Shown here one piece after another: positions 42,687 through 53,245 of a DNA stretch of 64,000 bases; position 1 is the first letter of the stretch, and every line of letters begins with the position of its first letter. The stretch is from contig OY726571.1 in assembly GCA_963383645.1 (NCBI GenBank), positions 25,722,616 through 25,786,615 on the forward strand, read 5' to 3'. Source of the DNA: Muscardinus avellanarius (taxonomy: Eukaryota > Chordata > Mammalia > Rodentia > Gliridae). The translations under genes were made by a program, and so were the position numbers. A model generated the notes under the pieces. That model made no database searches. It was not told the DNA's origin and worked only from the letters and a program-made list of their open reading frames with translations.

Positions 42687-42702
42687 ATGGAAATTTATTC
42701 AT
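42687..42702. repeat. 16-bp direct repeat, right copy
   Basis: ATGGAAATTTATTCAT, identical to 39708-39723. Confidence 0.8.
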
Positions 42703-42964
42703 ATATAAGAAGTATGAGTCCAGAAAAACTGCTTGAGTGGAATATTTTCCAGTGAGTAATATTTTTCAGTTGTGGGCAATTTTCAGATATAGTTATTACT
42801 AGCTTTGGAAAAAGAAAAAACCCTTCTATCACTGAGTTAGAAATCAAATGAGAAAATAAATTAGTACTAGTAATGATTAATATTGGCATCCACAATTTTA
42901 AAAATGTACTACATACAGATAATTTTATTCTAATCCTATTAAATATAATGTCTAAAATTATAAT

Positions 42965-43161
42965 AAAGATTTTTTTTGTGGTATTAGAAACTGAACCCAA
43001 GAGCATTCCAACTCTGAGCTACACCCCCAGCCCTTTTTATATTTTTTGTTTTGAAACAGATTCTTAATAAGTTGCTGAGGTTGGTCTCAAATTCTGTGAT
43101 CCTCCTGTCCCAGCTTCCCAAGTACTGAGATTATAGGCATGCATCTCCATACCAGGCTATA
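42965..43161 (-). repeat. B1-ID dimeric SINE (old)
   Basis: GTGGTATTAGAAACTGAACCC ... CATGCATCTCCATACCAGGC. Confidence 0.9.
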
Positions 43162-43355
43162 ACAAATTTTTAAATAAAGAAGCAGTCAGTAGAAAAGAAG
43201 GCATAATTAAGAGAATGTGACCATGGAACACAATTCCTTAGTAGTTTGTCACGTGTTCTATATATAAATAACATCTCCCTGTAGTTACCGTTGTTGCTGG
43301 GCACTGCTGTGTGTGTGTGATCACTATGGCATTTCCTTTTAAAGAAAGGGAATTT

Positions 43356-43773
43356 AGTTGGGTGTGGTGGCGCCCACTACTTGGGCAGTTGAGACAGGAG
43401 GATAGAAGGTTCACAGCCAGCCTCAGCTATTTAGCGAGGTCCTCCACAACTTAGTGAGATACTGTTTCAAAACTAAAGAATAAAGCCGGGCGTGGTGGCG
43501 CACACTTGTAATCCCCGCGCTTGGGAGGCGGAGACAGGAGGATCGCGCAGGTTCGAAGCCAGCCGCGCCCGCTGGCTTAGGAGACCCTGTTTCCAAATAA
43601 AAAAAAGTATAAAAAATAGGTCTGGGAGTGTAGCCTGGAGGTAGAAGGGCTTCCAGGAACCCCAGTACCACCACCAAAAAAAAAAAAAAGAATAAAAAAT
43701 AGGGCTGGGAGTGGGGGTGTAGATCGTAGGTAGAAAGTCTCAGGGTTCAATCCCCAGCTTGGAAAAAAAAAAA
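43356..43773 (+). repeat. B1-ID SINE split by a young B1-ID SINE
   Basis: Outer halves at 43356-43484 and 43697-43773; inner young-subfamily copy at 43485-43687 (GCCGGGCGTGGTGGCGCAC, AGCCGCGCCCGCTGGC). AAGAATAAA at both junctions is the target-site duplication in the outer linker. Confidence 0.95.
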
Positions 43774-43919
43774 GGAGAAAAAGAAAAATAAAGGAAAATT
43801 AAGCAAACATGGATGAAAGACTAGGTAAAGGTGGCACACTGTAAGCCTGCTTTATTTTACTTACTGATAGCAGACATTCTCATGCTAGAGTATTCATTTA
43901 TTCATAGACCCATTCATTT

Positions 43920-44085
43920 GCCTGGCTTGGTGGTACATGCCTATAATCCCAGTACTGGAGAGGCTGAGACAGGAGGGTCACAGGTTTGAGGCTAACCTCA
44001 GCAACTTGCAAGACCCTGTTTCAAAATAATAATAGGGCTGAGCATGTATCTCCAAGGTAGAATGCCCCTGGGTTCAATTTCCAGT
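43920..44085 (+). repeat. B1-ID dimeric SINE
   Basis: GCCTGGCTTGGTGGTACATG ... GTTCAATTTCCAGTAG; followed by (CA)n to about 44113. Confidence 0.9.
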
Positions 44086-44113
44086 AGACACACACACATA
44101 CACACACACACAC

Positions 44114-44733
44114 CCTTTCATTCACTTCATTGATACATTCATTCCTCAGGTTTTGTACTTATTTGGCTACTGGTGTTCTACTTATTGTGCTAACCTGCTG
44201 GAGAGCATAAAGAAGTACAAGATGCAGGTCATAACTTATGATCTTGGAAGGGAAGCCAGCAACGGGCAGGTATAATGTGTGCAGGCCGAGGGCCTCAAGG
44301 ACACAGAGTGTGTGGGGGTTTCAAGGAAGAAGACAGTGCTGTCAATAGGTAAGAGACGGAGGCCGTCATCATACAAGGCAACAGAAGTCATGAAAACAGC
44401 ATCCTGGACTTGACTTCCAGTGCAGTGGTTTATTAAAAGGCCGGTCAGGGCTGACACTTCATCCCCGCGGCTGGCCTGGCTCTGTGACGTCACAGGGCAG
44501 GTGGCCTTTAGGCAGGGGGTGTTGTTGCTTGACGTGAGGATACATCACTCCACTTGCTAATGCCCCATAGGCTCTTTCCTTCTTGGTTTATTTTGTCCTC
44601 TCACTCCAGAGTGTATTTCGATGGGCTGAAGCTTCTACCTTCTCAAGCAGTCCTGCGCTTGGCTAATTCTCCAGGTTGGTTTAGCATATTTAATAATGCA
44701 AGTGGAGGCCCGGCAGCATGGCACCTGGGTGTT
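44114..44733. other. Intergenic with CRE palindrome
   Basis: Mostly single-copy-looking. 44,440-44,520 is GC-rich with a perfect CRE palindrome (separate entry). No gene seen. Confidence 0.5.
44482..44495. promoter_or_regulatory. Perfect CRE palindrome
   Basis: CTGTGACGTCACAG, a 14-bp perfect palindrome centred on the full CREB/ATF site TGACGTCA, in a local GC-rich patch with CCCCGCGG just upstream. Confidence 0.5.
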
Positions 44734-44737
44734 TTTC

Positions 44738-44776
<39 letters not shown>

Positions 44777-44781
44777 TTTTT
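44734..44781. repeat. (TTTA)n microsatellite
   Basis: About 11 TTTA units. Confidence 0.94.
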
Positions 44782-45465
44782 TACAGGATGACCAGAGGTG
44801 GAATCTTTATTTCACAAGTTTCAAGATACAGTATAAAATGAATCTGTACATCTCTCTATTAACAGGGTTTACACAGTTATATTACATGTCACCAGCCTTT
44901 ATACTGCATTTCATTAAATACAAAATAAATTCACACAAAAAGGTCTCCCATGGTATTCCTTCACAATGCCAGCTTTTGGTCTTTTAAAACTTCCTTTCCT
45001 AAATATTTATAGCAGTTACGATGATCATATCAACACTGTGTGTGTTTTTTTAAATGGAAGAGAAGTAGTGTTAGCCTGTTTGTTAATTCAAAGTAGTAAA
45101 CACAGTACATATGAGAGTTCCCTGCATGTACCCAAGGGATCCTTCTCATGTGTCCAAAATTGGATTTTTTACTTGTGCAAAGTCATTTAAAGATATAGCT
45201 GACTGTTATTTGGGTTATTTTACATTTTCTTAAAAATATCAAGTGGATGGAGAAATTTAGCTTCAACAAATACTACACATTTAAAAAACAGGTAGAGCCT
45301 CAGATACTGTATATCCAGAAATCTTACATTTCACTCATATTTGAGCAATGACTAATAAAAATTTGCATAAACATGTTTTCTTTTGCTTTACTTCTTGCAT
45401 ACTTTTAGCCCAAATTCTGATCCCACCGCTAAGCCATCATGATTGCATGTAGATGTAGACTGATT
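44782..45465. other. AT-rich, no gene seen
   Basis: Nothing recognised. Confidence 0.5.
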
Positions 45466-45660
45466 TGTTTTTGTTTATTTTGGTAGTGGGAATTGAACCC
45501 AGGGGCATTCTACCTCTGAGCTATACCCCAGCTCTTATTTTCAAACAGGATCTTGCTAAGTCCCTGAGGGCCTTGCTGAGTTGCTAAAACTGGCCTGGAA
45601 ACTGTGATTGTCCTGTCAAAGCCTCCCAAGCACTGGGATTTGTGTCACGTTGCCCAGCTT
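45466..45660 (-). repeat. B1-ID dimeric SINE (old)
   Basis: TGGTAGTGGGAATTGAACCC ... CACGTTGCCCAGCTT. Confidence 0.9.
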
Positions 45661-45966
45661 CTCCCCAGTGTTGTAACAGTAAAACTATGGAAAGGATCTG
45701 GATGAATTTGGACCTTAGGGGAAGGCATGGGAAGAAAAAGACATCTTTCTAAGAGAAAGACACAGGACAAGCAAAGGTATGCACACAGGAAGTCACCAAT
45801 TGTCCGGGGTGGGGCAAGTGAGTTCGCTGTAGCTGAACTAGAGAATTTTACAGAGGCATGGCAGACTTCTGTGTTTCAGCTTGCTGCTGCACTCATGATA
45901 CTTGTTGCTATGCTTTTCTAAGAAAGAGGAGTAATTTGTAAGTGAATGTCATTAAAAAGTATGACA

Positions 45967-46168
45967 AGCCAGGCACGGTGGGGCACACCTATAATCCCAG
46001 CTCTTCAGGAGGATGAAGCAGAAGGATAGTGATTATGAGGCCAGCCTGGACACTCAGTGACACCCTGTCTCAAAAGAAAGAAAGAAAAAAAGCAAGCAAG
46101 CAAGCAAGCTGGGGATGTGGCTCAATGGTAAAATACCCTGGATTCAATCCCTAGCAATTAAAAAAAAG
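45967..46168 (+). repeat. B1-ID dimeric SINE with (AAGC)n linker
   Basis: GCCAGGCACGGTGGGGCACACC; the A-rich linker has become (AAGC)5; ID half GCTGGGGATGTGGCTCAATGG. Confidence 0.92.
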
Positions 46169-46625
46169 ACATGTCTCATTGATTATGTATGGATCATGAG
46201 AATTAAACTGGTAATGCAATGAGAATAACGTGTTGAACTGAAGTTAATTGGCTCTGTTGGCACCCCGTGAGAAGTATAGCTACCATATTCTACATATTCT
46301 AGTATTATTCTAGACCAGGTCTGACCAATGAAACTTTTGGCAGTGGATACAAGTTGTCCAGTACCGTAGCTCCTAGTCACAGGTAGCTCTCAGCACTTGA
46401 GATGGGACGAATGCAAAGGAGGAACTTATTAAATTTTGCTTAATTTTAGTTAACTTACATTTGAATTTAAATGGCCCCATGTGAACTAATGGCTACTATA
46501 TTGGAGATTGTAACTCTAAACAAGATTTTAAATGTGTAACATCATAGCATTTGGGAGCTGGGGTAGAACTTTAAGGCTGGCACTGTGATTTAACAAATAA
46601 GGAAACCGAAGCCCAGAACCTGGCT
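46169..46625. other. Intergenic, no gene seen
   Basis: 46,540-46,620 weakly resembles a MIR fragment. Confidence 0.45.
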
Positions 46626-46832
46626 TTTTTTTTTTTTTTTTTTGTAGTACTGAGGATTAAATTCAGGGGTATTCTACCTCTAAAATAGGCCTCTAGCTCT
46701 ATTTTATTTACTTTTTAAATTTTGAAACAGGGTCTTACTAAATTACCACACACCACTGGCCGTGAACCAGTGATCCTCTTTTCTCAGCCTCCGAAGCATT
46801 GGGGTTAGGGGCCTGCGCCTCCACGTCCGGCT
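46626..46832 (-). repeat. B1-ID dimeric SINE
   Basis: Target-site duplication GAACCTGGCTTTTT on both sides. Confidence 0.93.
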
Positions 46833-46975
46833 GGAACCTGGCTTTTTGATGTCCTGACTTGTGCCTAGCCTGGTAGACTTTTCATCCCAGCATGCTGTCT
46901 CTCTTAACTGTCGCTGGAGACAGTTAAAGATGGTTAGTTGATAGATTGAGAAAGTAAAGTCCAAGCTTTGTCTTT

Positions 46976-47169
46976 TTTTTTTTTTTTTTCCTTTTGGTAC
47001 TGGAGTTCCTGGACGCCCTTCTACCTCCGGGCCACACTCTGGACCTATTTTTATATTTTTATTTGGAAACAGAGTCTCTTAAGCCAGCACGGCTGGCTTC
47101 GAACCAGCGCGATCCTCCTGTCTCTGCCTCCCAAGCACGAGGATTACAAGCGTGCGCCACCACGCCCGG
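46976..47169 (-). repeat. B1-ID SINE, young subfamily
   Basis: TTTTGGTACTGGAGTTCCTGG and AAGCCAGCACGGCTGGCTTC; perfect 15-bp target-site duplication CCAAGCTTTGTCTTT. Confidence 0.95.
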
Positions 47170-47213
47170 CCAAGCTTTGTCTTTAAAATAAAAAAAATCA
47201 AGAGATGCTTGCT

Positions 47214-47410
47214 CAGCCAAGTGTGGTAGCGCATGCTTGTAACCCCAGGACATGGGAGGCTGAGACAGGAGGATGGCAGGTTTATAGCCAGCCTCTGCAG
47301 TGTAATGAGGTCTTCTATATCTTATTGAGAATTTGTTTCCAAATAAAAAAAATAAAAACTAAAAACAGGGCTGGAGGTAAAACACACCTGGGTTTAATTT
47401 CCAGTACCAC

Positions 47411-47441
<31 letters not shown>
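47214..47441 (+). repeat. B1-ID dimeric SINE
   Basis: CAGCCAAGTGTGGTAGCGC ... CAGTACCACC and 30-base A-tail; ID half shortened. Confidence 0.92.
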
Positions 47442-47443
<2 letters not shown>

Positions 47444-48011
47444 GATACTTGCTGGACATGGTACCAGGCACTGAGATCAGGAGGAAGACTGTTGGAGGAG
47501 AGGAGTTACAAAATAATAGAAAGAACCCACAATTCAACTGGGAAAACAGGATACAGATATATTATATCTCTGTATCTCTAACCTGTTTTCCTACAAGGAT
47601 TCACATGCGAATGAGTTCCTTAATGTGTATTCATACAGTAATGATGTACATCACACGCACATACACTACACACACGCGCACACACACACACGCACACGCA
47701 CACATACATACACATACAACACTGGTGCAAGGTAGTCCACACGCACCATATGAGCAAACCCCAATGAGGGCTGTAGAATTTAGGGAAATCACTGTGGGCG
47801 AGTGGTCAGGGAGAGCCTCAGGGACAAGGAAAGGCCGAAGTATTGTCAAAGTGTCTAACAAAAGTGATAAAAGATGATATTCATGCCATTCAAACTTAAT
47901 AGTGGCTGATAGGGAACAAACTTTTGCCCCTGAGTTATTTTGTATTCTTGCTTTCCATATTAATTCTACATGTTTATTTATTATCTATAACCAGCTCTAT
48001 GGTCCTTGGAG
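47442..48011. other. Intergenic with (CA/CG)n
   Basis: CA repeat with CG interruptions at about 47655-47722; otherwise nothing recognised. Confidence 0.55.
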
Positions 48012-48232
48012 GGTTGCTTGTGTGTGAAGATGGTTCTGAGAATTGAACCCAGGGGAATTTTCCCTCTGAGCTATACACTCAGCCCGTTTTTATGTTTTTG
48101 TTTTGAAACAGGGTCTCAATAGGTTGCTGAGAGTCCTGCTACATTATTGAGGCTGTCCTCAAACCTGGGATTCTCCTGTCTTAGCCTCTCATGTATTGGA
48201 ATTACAGGCATACACTACTACTCTTGGCTCCC
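48012..48232 (-). repeat. B1-ID dimeric SINE (old)
   Basis: ATGGTTCTGAGAATTGAACCC ... CATACACTACTACTCTTGGC. Confidence 0.88.
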
Positions 48233-48814
48233 TAGAGTTTTAAAATGTGAAAAGGATTAGTTTATTTCAGTATTACTTTCAGGATGGTGATTGTATAGAC
48301 TTAATTGATATTAAAGGTGTGTTGTGTTGTTATATCACAGAAAGGCATATTGTATTATCAGACTGTATACTTAAATCAGAAGAAAGTGTTTTCTATTATT
48401 CTTCTGTAGGCATATCTTGGAGATCACATTTCCACTTTGCTTACTGAAGTCTTCACCCAGCTAGGCATGAGAGTGCCTAGCTCATCCAGAAAAAACTCAT
48501 CCAGAGGGTTTTTTTTTCCATCACAGGCAAAACAAATAAGACCCAATTGCTCATAGACTATGCCAAAGAGGCAACAGAGAGAAATGTAAACTATTAGAAA
48601 TACAACTGTGTTTGGTAAGGGAGATACAAATGTAAGTAAAATGGGGAATAAAAAGTCCCCTATATTTCAAGTCCCCTTTGTGGTTATTCAAATTTTTTGC
48701 TTTTATGATTTTCTGTTCAGATAATAAAATATGTTCTTATTATATTCATCTAGGAAAATAAAGAAGCAACTAAAAATCCTTTTGGATCTCGCATAGACTC
48801 AACAATTAATTAAT
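48233..48814. other. AT-rich, no gene seen
   Basis: Nothing recognised. Confidence 0.5.
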
Positions 48815-49036
48815 TTTTTAAATTGAGGATTGAACCCAGAGGGATTCTACCTCCAACCTACATCCTCAGCCCTTTTTATTTTATTTTATTTATTTTTTGT
48901 TTTGAAACAAGGGCTTGCTAGGTTGCTGAGTCTTGCTATATTACTGAGGCTGGCCTTGAACCTGCAGTCCTCCTGTCTGACCTCCCAGGTACTGAGATTA
49001 CAGGCCTGTGTCTGGCTTTTTTTTTTTTTTTTTTTC
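48815..49036 (-). repeat. B1-ID dimeric SINE (old)
   Basis: TTGAGGATTGAACCCAGAGG ... GGCCTGTGTCTGGC, followed by a T-run to 49036. Confidence 0.87.
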
Positions 49037-49493
49037 TTCAGACAACCAATTTTAAATACTTAGGTAGTTAATATTGGCTAGAGCTTTGTACAGTACTTTT
49101 TCATTTACTCTTCATTGAGTTTTGAACAAAGAATTTTTGGAGGAAAAACCTCTTGCTAGGGCAGCCCATACACCATTGTGGGGTGTTTTCTGCCTCTGTA
49201 GGTCTTTAAGGGTGGTAGTAAACTATGTCTTGTAATCAGTTGTTAATGAATTCCAAAGGTTTTCCTTGTTGGCATGCTCTGGTAAGGAGGTAAAATAATC
49301 TAGCTTGGCACCTTTTCGTGACTAGCTGTCGATTTGAACTGTGCATCAGCCTGCGGTAAGTGCTTCTTGTGCTCAAACTTGAGTCCGCAGAGCTGCCAAG
49401 TCAGGGGCCAGAACTCCTGCACTGCTGGCTTTGCCTGTAGAGATCTAATTTGGTCTGTGTGGCTTCTGGAGTACACTCAACAATTCATATGCC
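49037..49493. other. Intergenic, no gene seen
   Basis: Nothing recognised. Confidence 0.5.
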
Positions 49494-49681
49494 CGCTCTC
49501 TGTATGGGGGATTGAACCAGGGGCTATGCTGCCACTGAGCTACACCCCCTCCCATTTTCTACTTTTTGTTTTGATTTTTTGTTTTGAATCAGGCTACCTT
49601 AAGCTGGACTCAAACTACAGTTCTCCTCTCCCAGCCAACCAAGTGCTAGGATTACGAGCATGTGCAACCACACCTGGCCCT
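49494..49681 (-). repeat. B1-ID dimeric SINE (old)
   Basis: GGGGGATTGAACCAGGGGC ... CATGTGCAACCACACCTGGCC. Confidence 0.87.
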
Positions 49682-51362
49682 TCATCTTCTCTTTTCAACG
49701 AAACATATTTATGTAAGCGTGTTGTGTTTGCTGTATAGATTTTCCCATGACCTGTAAGTGGCTGAAAATAACTTCATGTGCTTTTTTTGTTCTGTTTTGT
49801 ACAGGCCCAAGGATGTTTTCCCTGCTTTGACAATTTGACAATTTGTTTAAAGTGTTTGTTTCTGCTGCAAACAGTCTGTTCAAACTATTGCCAAAAAATA
49901 TTTGATCCAACTTGAGTTCCCTAAAGTGATGCTTGGTACTTACTAATCTTGAACTTTATAAATCAGTTTCTCATCCTCAGAGGAATTTTTTAGGATGTTG
50001 TTTCCTGCGCAATTACTGCCTCCTTTGATCTCACGCTACATTTGGTCTTTCAGATAAGGAGACCAATAATTCCTCAGCTATAACTTCAGCAACATAGATA
50101 ACTATCATACATTGTGTGACATGTAATTCATTATTCAGTTGTGAATAACCACTGTGGTCCTATATTAAATGTTTTACAACTTCTCTCTTCATGGCTCACT
50201 GAGTTAATATAACACTATTTTTCTGCCCAAAGGGGGATATAAGAATTTTTACATCACACAATGGCCTGTAATAATCAAATGAAATCATTTTAAGATACCT
50301 TAGGAGAAGAAAATAACTATAGTGAAGTAAACATACTTATGTAGCTTCATCATTTTATTATTTTATTGCATTTTTATCCAACAAAGGGGCTTCCTGTCTT
50401 TGATGTATCTAGTTACTCTCATTATTGTCTTTTAGATAAACTGGATGAATATGAGTATTTGGTCATCGTAAAACTCATGACCAGCCCTTACTGAGCTCCC
50501 ATCGCTCCTCCTTTATCCATTTTGTAATGTACCCTTGAGTTATTTGCCCTGCATAAAGGATTCTTTGGAATGTAGTAGAAAACAAAAGATTGTTTCAAGA
50601 TCTGATCACATACTTAAGGACACAATCTTCCTACAGTTTTCCATCCACCAAATAAAGAGCCGGCAGTCTGGAGATGGCTGGAAGAGCAGTTTCCTAATTT
50701 TGAGTCGTTGGCAAGCTGAAATTCCACCTGCTAAAAGTTAACAGTGCAGAGATTGTTGTCCAGTGGGTATTTTTTGCAACTTTCTGTTTGGGGCTCAATA
50801 AAGCAGATTGTATTATTGTGCGGGAAAAAATTTAACTTGCTGCTCATTTGAGTATTAATCTATCAAAATATTTCCTGGACTTATTTTACAGACTAACAAA
50901 AGAGCTATTATACATTTACCGTCAGAAAGTTCTGGGTTCATATTGATATTTTTAATTTCTTCATTGAATGCTTTTACTTCCTAGCTTAATGTAGACATTA
51001 TTTTCAGATTATTAGCGAACTAAGAAAAGGTTAATTTGTTGCTTGAATTGGATTTTTGTTATGAACTGAAAAGCCTTTTGTAGCCCAGGAGCATGTTTTC
51101 CCCTGGACTCTGTTCTCCTAACCACCCGTCTCTCTGCACCCATGGCCCTCAAACGAGACTCTTCCATTCCTACTTCGCAGTAGAGCAGCTCCTCTCCAAG
51201 ATAGCATAATTCTTTAGGACTAATTGTTTCTCAAACACTTAAGGAGGAATGCAGATGTTAAATATGCTATCAAAAAAGAAAAAGTGATGAGAATCTCAAT
51301 TTTCTGTTACAGACATCAGGATAAACGTCTGGTCACACACAACTAAAATTTGATATCCTGCT
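49682..51362. other. Repeat-poor island, no gene seen
   Basis: 1.7 kb without recognisable SINE, LINE or microsatellite, one of the longest such stretches right of 21 kb. 50,520-50,830 has conserved-looking motifs (AACAAAAGATTG, CTCAATAAAGC). No ORF of interest. Candidate distal regulatory DNA only. Confidence 0.4.
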
Positions 51363-51399
51363 CAAAAAAATATAAATAAATAAATATATATATATATAT

Positions 51400-51434
<35 letters not shown>

Positions 51435-51597
51435 TTTGGTGGTACTGGGGTTCCTGGAAGCACTTCTACCTCTGGGCTACACTCCCAGACCTATTTTTAT
51501 TTTTGGAAACAGGGTCTCTTACGCCAGCATGGCTGGCTTTGAACCTGCGCGATCCTCCTGTCTCCGCCTCCCAAGCGTGGGGATTACAAGCGTGTAG
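51363..51597 (-). repeat. (TAAA)/(TA)/(TTTA)n plus young B1-ID SINE
   Basis: AT-rich simple repeat at 51365-51437, then GGTGGTACTGGGGTTCCTGG ... GGGATTACAAGCGTG; the 5' end of the SINE is cut short. Confidence 0.92.
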
Positions 51598-51654
51598 GTT
51601 CTTTTCTAGTGTCTGTAGCTGGTCTATAAAATCCAGATCAAAGACGTTTCATTT

Positions 51655-51884
51655 TTTAAAATTTTTTTGTGGTACTGAGGGTGGAACCCAGGGGCTTTTC
51701 TGCCTCCGGGCTATACTCCCAGACCTATTTTTTTTATATACTTTATTTGGAAACAGGGTCTCACTAAGTTGCTGAGAGCCTCACTAAGTAGCTGAGGCTG
51801 GCTTTGAACCTGTGCCCTGTGCAATGCTCTTTTCTCAGCCTCCCAAGTGCTGGATTACAAGCGTGCGCCACCACGCCCGGCTCA
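51655..51884 (-). repeat. B1-ID dimeric SINE
   Basis: GTGGTACTGAGGGTGGAACCC ... GCGCCACCACGCCCGGCTC, with CTGTGC partially doubled near 51810. Confidence 0.94.
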
Positions 51885-52017
51885 AAGCCTTTTTAAATTT
51901 TTTTTTCTCCCCCAGTCATGTCTGGGCTGTACACTATTGTTGTTGTTTTCATATCTCTGTGTAAATTTTTTTTAGCAGGAGAGATTCAAAGTTTGCTTCA
52001 ATTTATAAGCTAATTTA

Positions 52018-52203
52018 TTTCTTTATTTTTGTGGTACTGGGACTTGTATTCAGGGACATTCTACCTCCAGGCTATACACCTCACCCTATTTTTTTATTAT
52101 TTATTTTTGAAGCAGGGTCTCACTAAGCTGAGACTGCGAACCTACTGTCACAGCCTCCAAACCAAGTACTGGGATTACAAGTGTGCACTACCATGCCTGG
52201 CAC
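52018..52203 (-). repeat. B1-ID dimeric SINE (old)
   Basis: GTGGTACTGGGACTTGTATTC ... GCACTACCATGCCTGGC; part of the B1 half is missing. Confidence 0.9.
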
Positions 52204-52243
52204 AGAAACTAATTTAAAATAAGCTAGACTGAATTAATTTCAA

Positions 52244-52281
52244 TTTTATTTATTATTTTATTTATTATTTTATTTATTATT

Positions 52282-52324
<43 letters not shown>

Positions 52325-52756
52325 TTGTGGTACAGGGGATGATGGAACACAGGGGCCTTGTACCTCTGACCTACACTTCCAGCCCTATTTTTTTAGTCTC
52401 TTTATTTTATTTATTTATTTATTTATTTTTGTGGGTCTGGGGATGGAACCCAGAGGCATTCGACCTCCGAGCTGTACCTCCTGCCCAATTTTTTATTCTT
52501 TATTTGGAAGCAGGGTCTCATTGAGTTGCAGAGGGCCTCACTAAGTAGCTGAGGCTATCTGCAAACCGTGATCCTCCTTTCTCAGCCTCCCAAATGCGTG
52601 CGCCACCACACCCAGCTGTCCTTTTATTTTTGAAACAGGGTTTCACTGAGTTACTAAGGGCCTTGCTAAGTAGCTGAGGCTGTCCACGAACCGCCATCCT
52701 CCAGTCTCTGCCTCCCAAGTGCTGGGATTACAAGTGTGCACCACCATGCCCGGCCT
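52244..52756 (-). repeat. (TTTA)n and nested B1-ID SINEs
   Basis: (TTTA)n at about 52246-52326. Outer halves at 52327-52400 and 52618-52756; inner copy with its own (TTTA)n at about 52405-52617. The inner copy lost a few bases before GTGCGCCACC. Confidence 0.9.
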
Positions 52757-53079
52757 TAATAGTCATTTTTTTTTGTTACCAAATTCATATTGCTTCAGTA
52801 ATAATTTCTAAAAATAATATGCTAATTTTTTTTTACTTTATGTAGCCTAAAGGTTATAGACATTGGGTAATACTAATATCAACAACCTACTTACCCAGGC
52901 AAGGTTTTGTGAGAGAAAAAAAATCTCGTAAGCTTCTTCTATATAGCTGTCCATCATGTGGACTGTTTGTTTTGTTGAATTGTCAAGATGCTGAAATAAA
53001 GAGAACAACAAATTAGATGGTTAATTCAAATGGAAAGATCTTAGCTCAGAGTCTTCAAGCTTTGGGCGGGGGTTGTGGG
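52757..53079. other. AT-rich, nothing recognised
   Basis: No family or gene seen. Confidence 0.5.
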
Positions 53080-53245
53080 CAAAGTCATTCAGTTTCTCTC
53101 AGACACATTTATTCTGTAAAATGAGTTAATAATCTCTCAACAGGGCTAAGTGCAAAAAAATTAGACATATGAAAGTGCCTCATAATGCCCAGCACACAGT
53201 ATATATGCAATATATTTTATGTCTGCAGTATAAAAAATATACATT
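53080..53245 (+). repeat. MIR element (diverged)
   Basis: GGGCAAAGTCATTCAGTTTC, CTGTAAAATGAGTTAATAATC, ATGAAAGTGCCTCATAATGCCC in MIR order. Confidence 0.65.
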
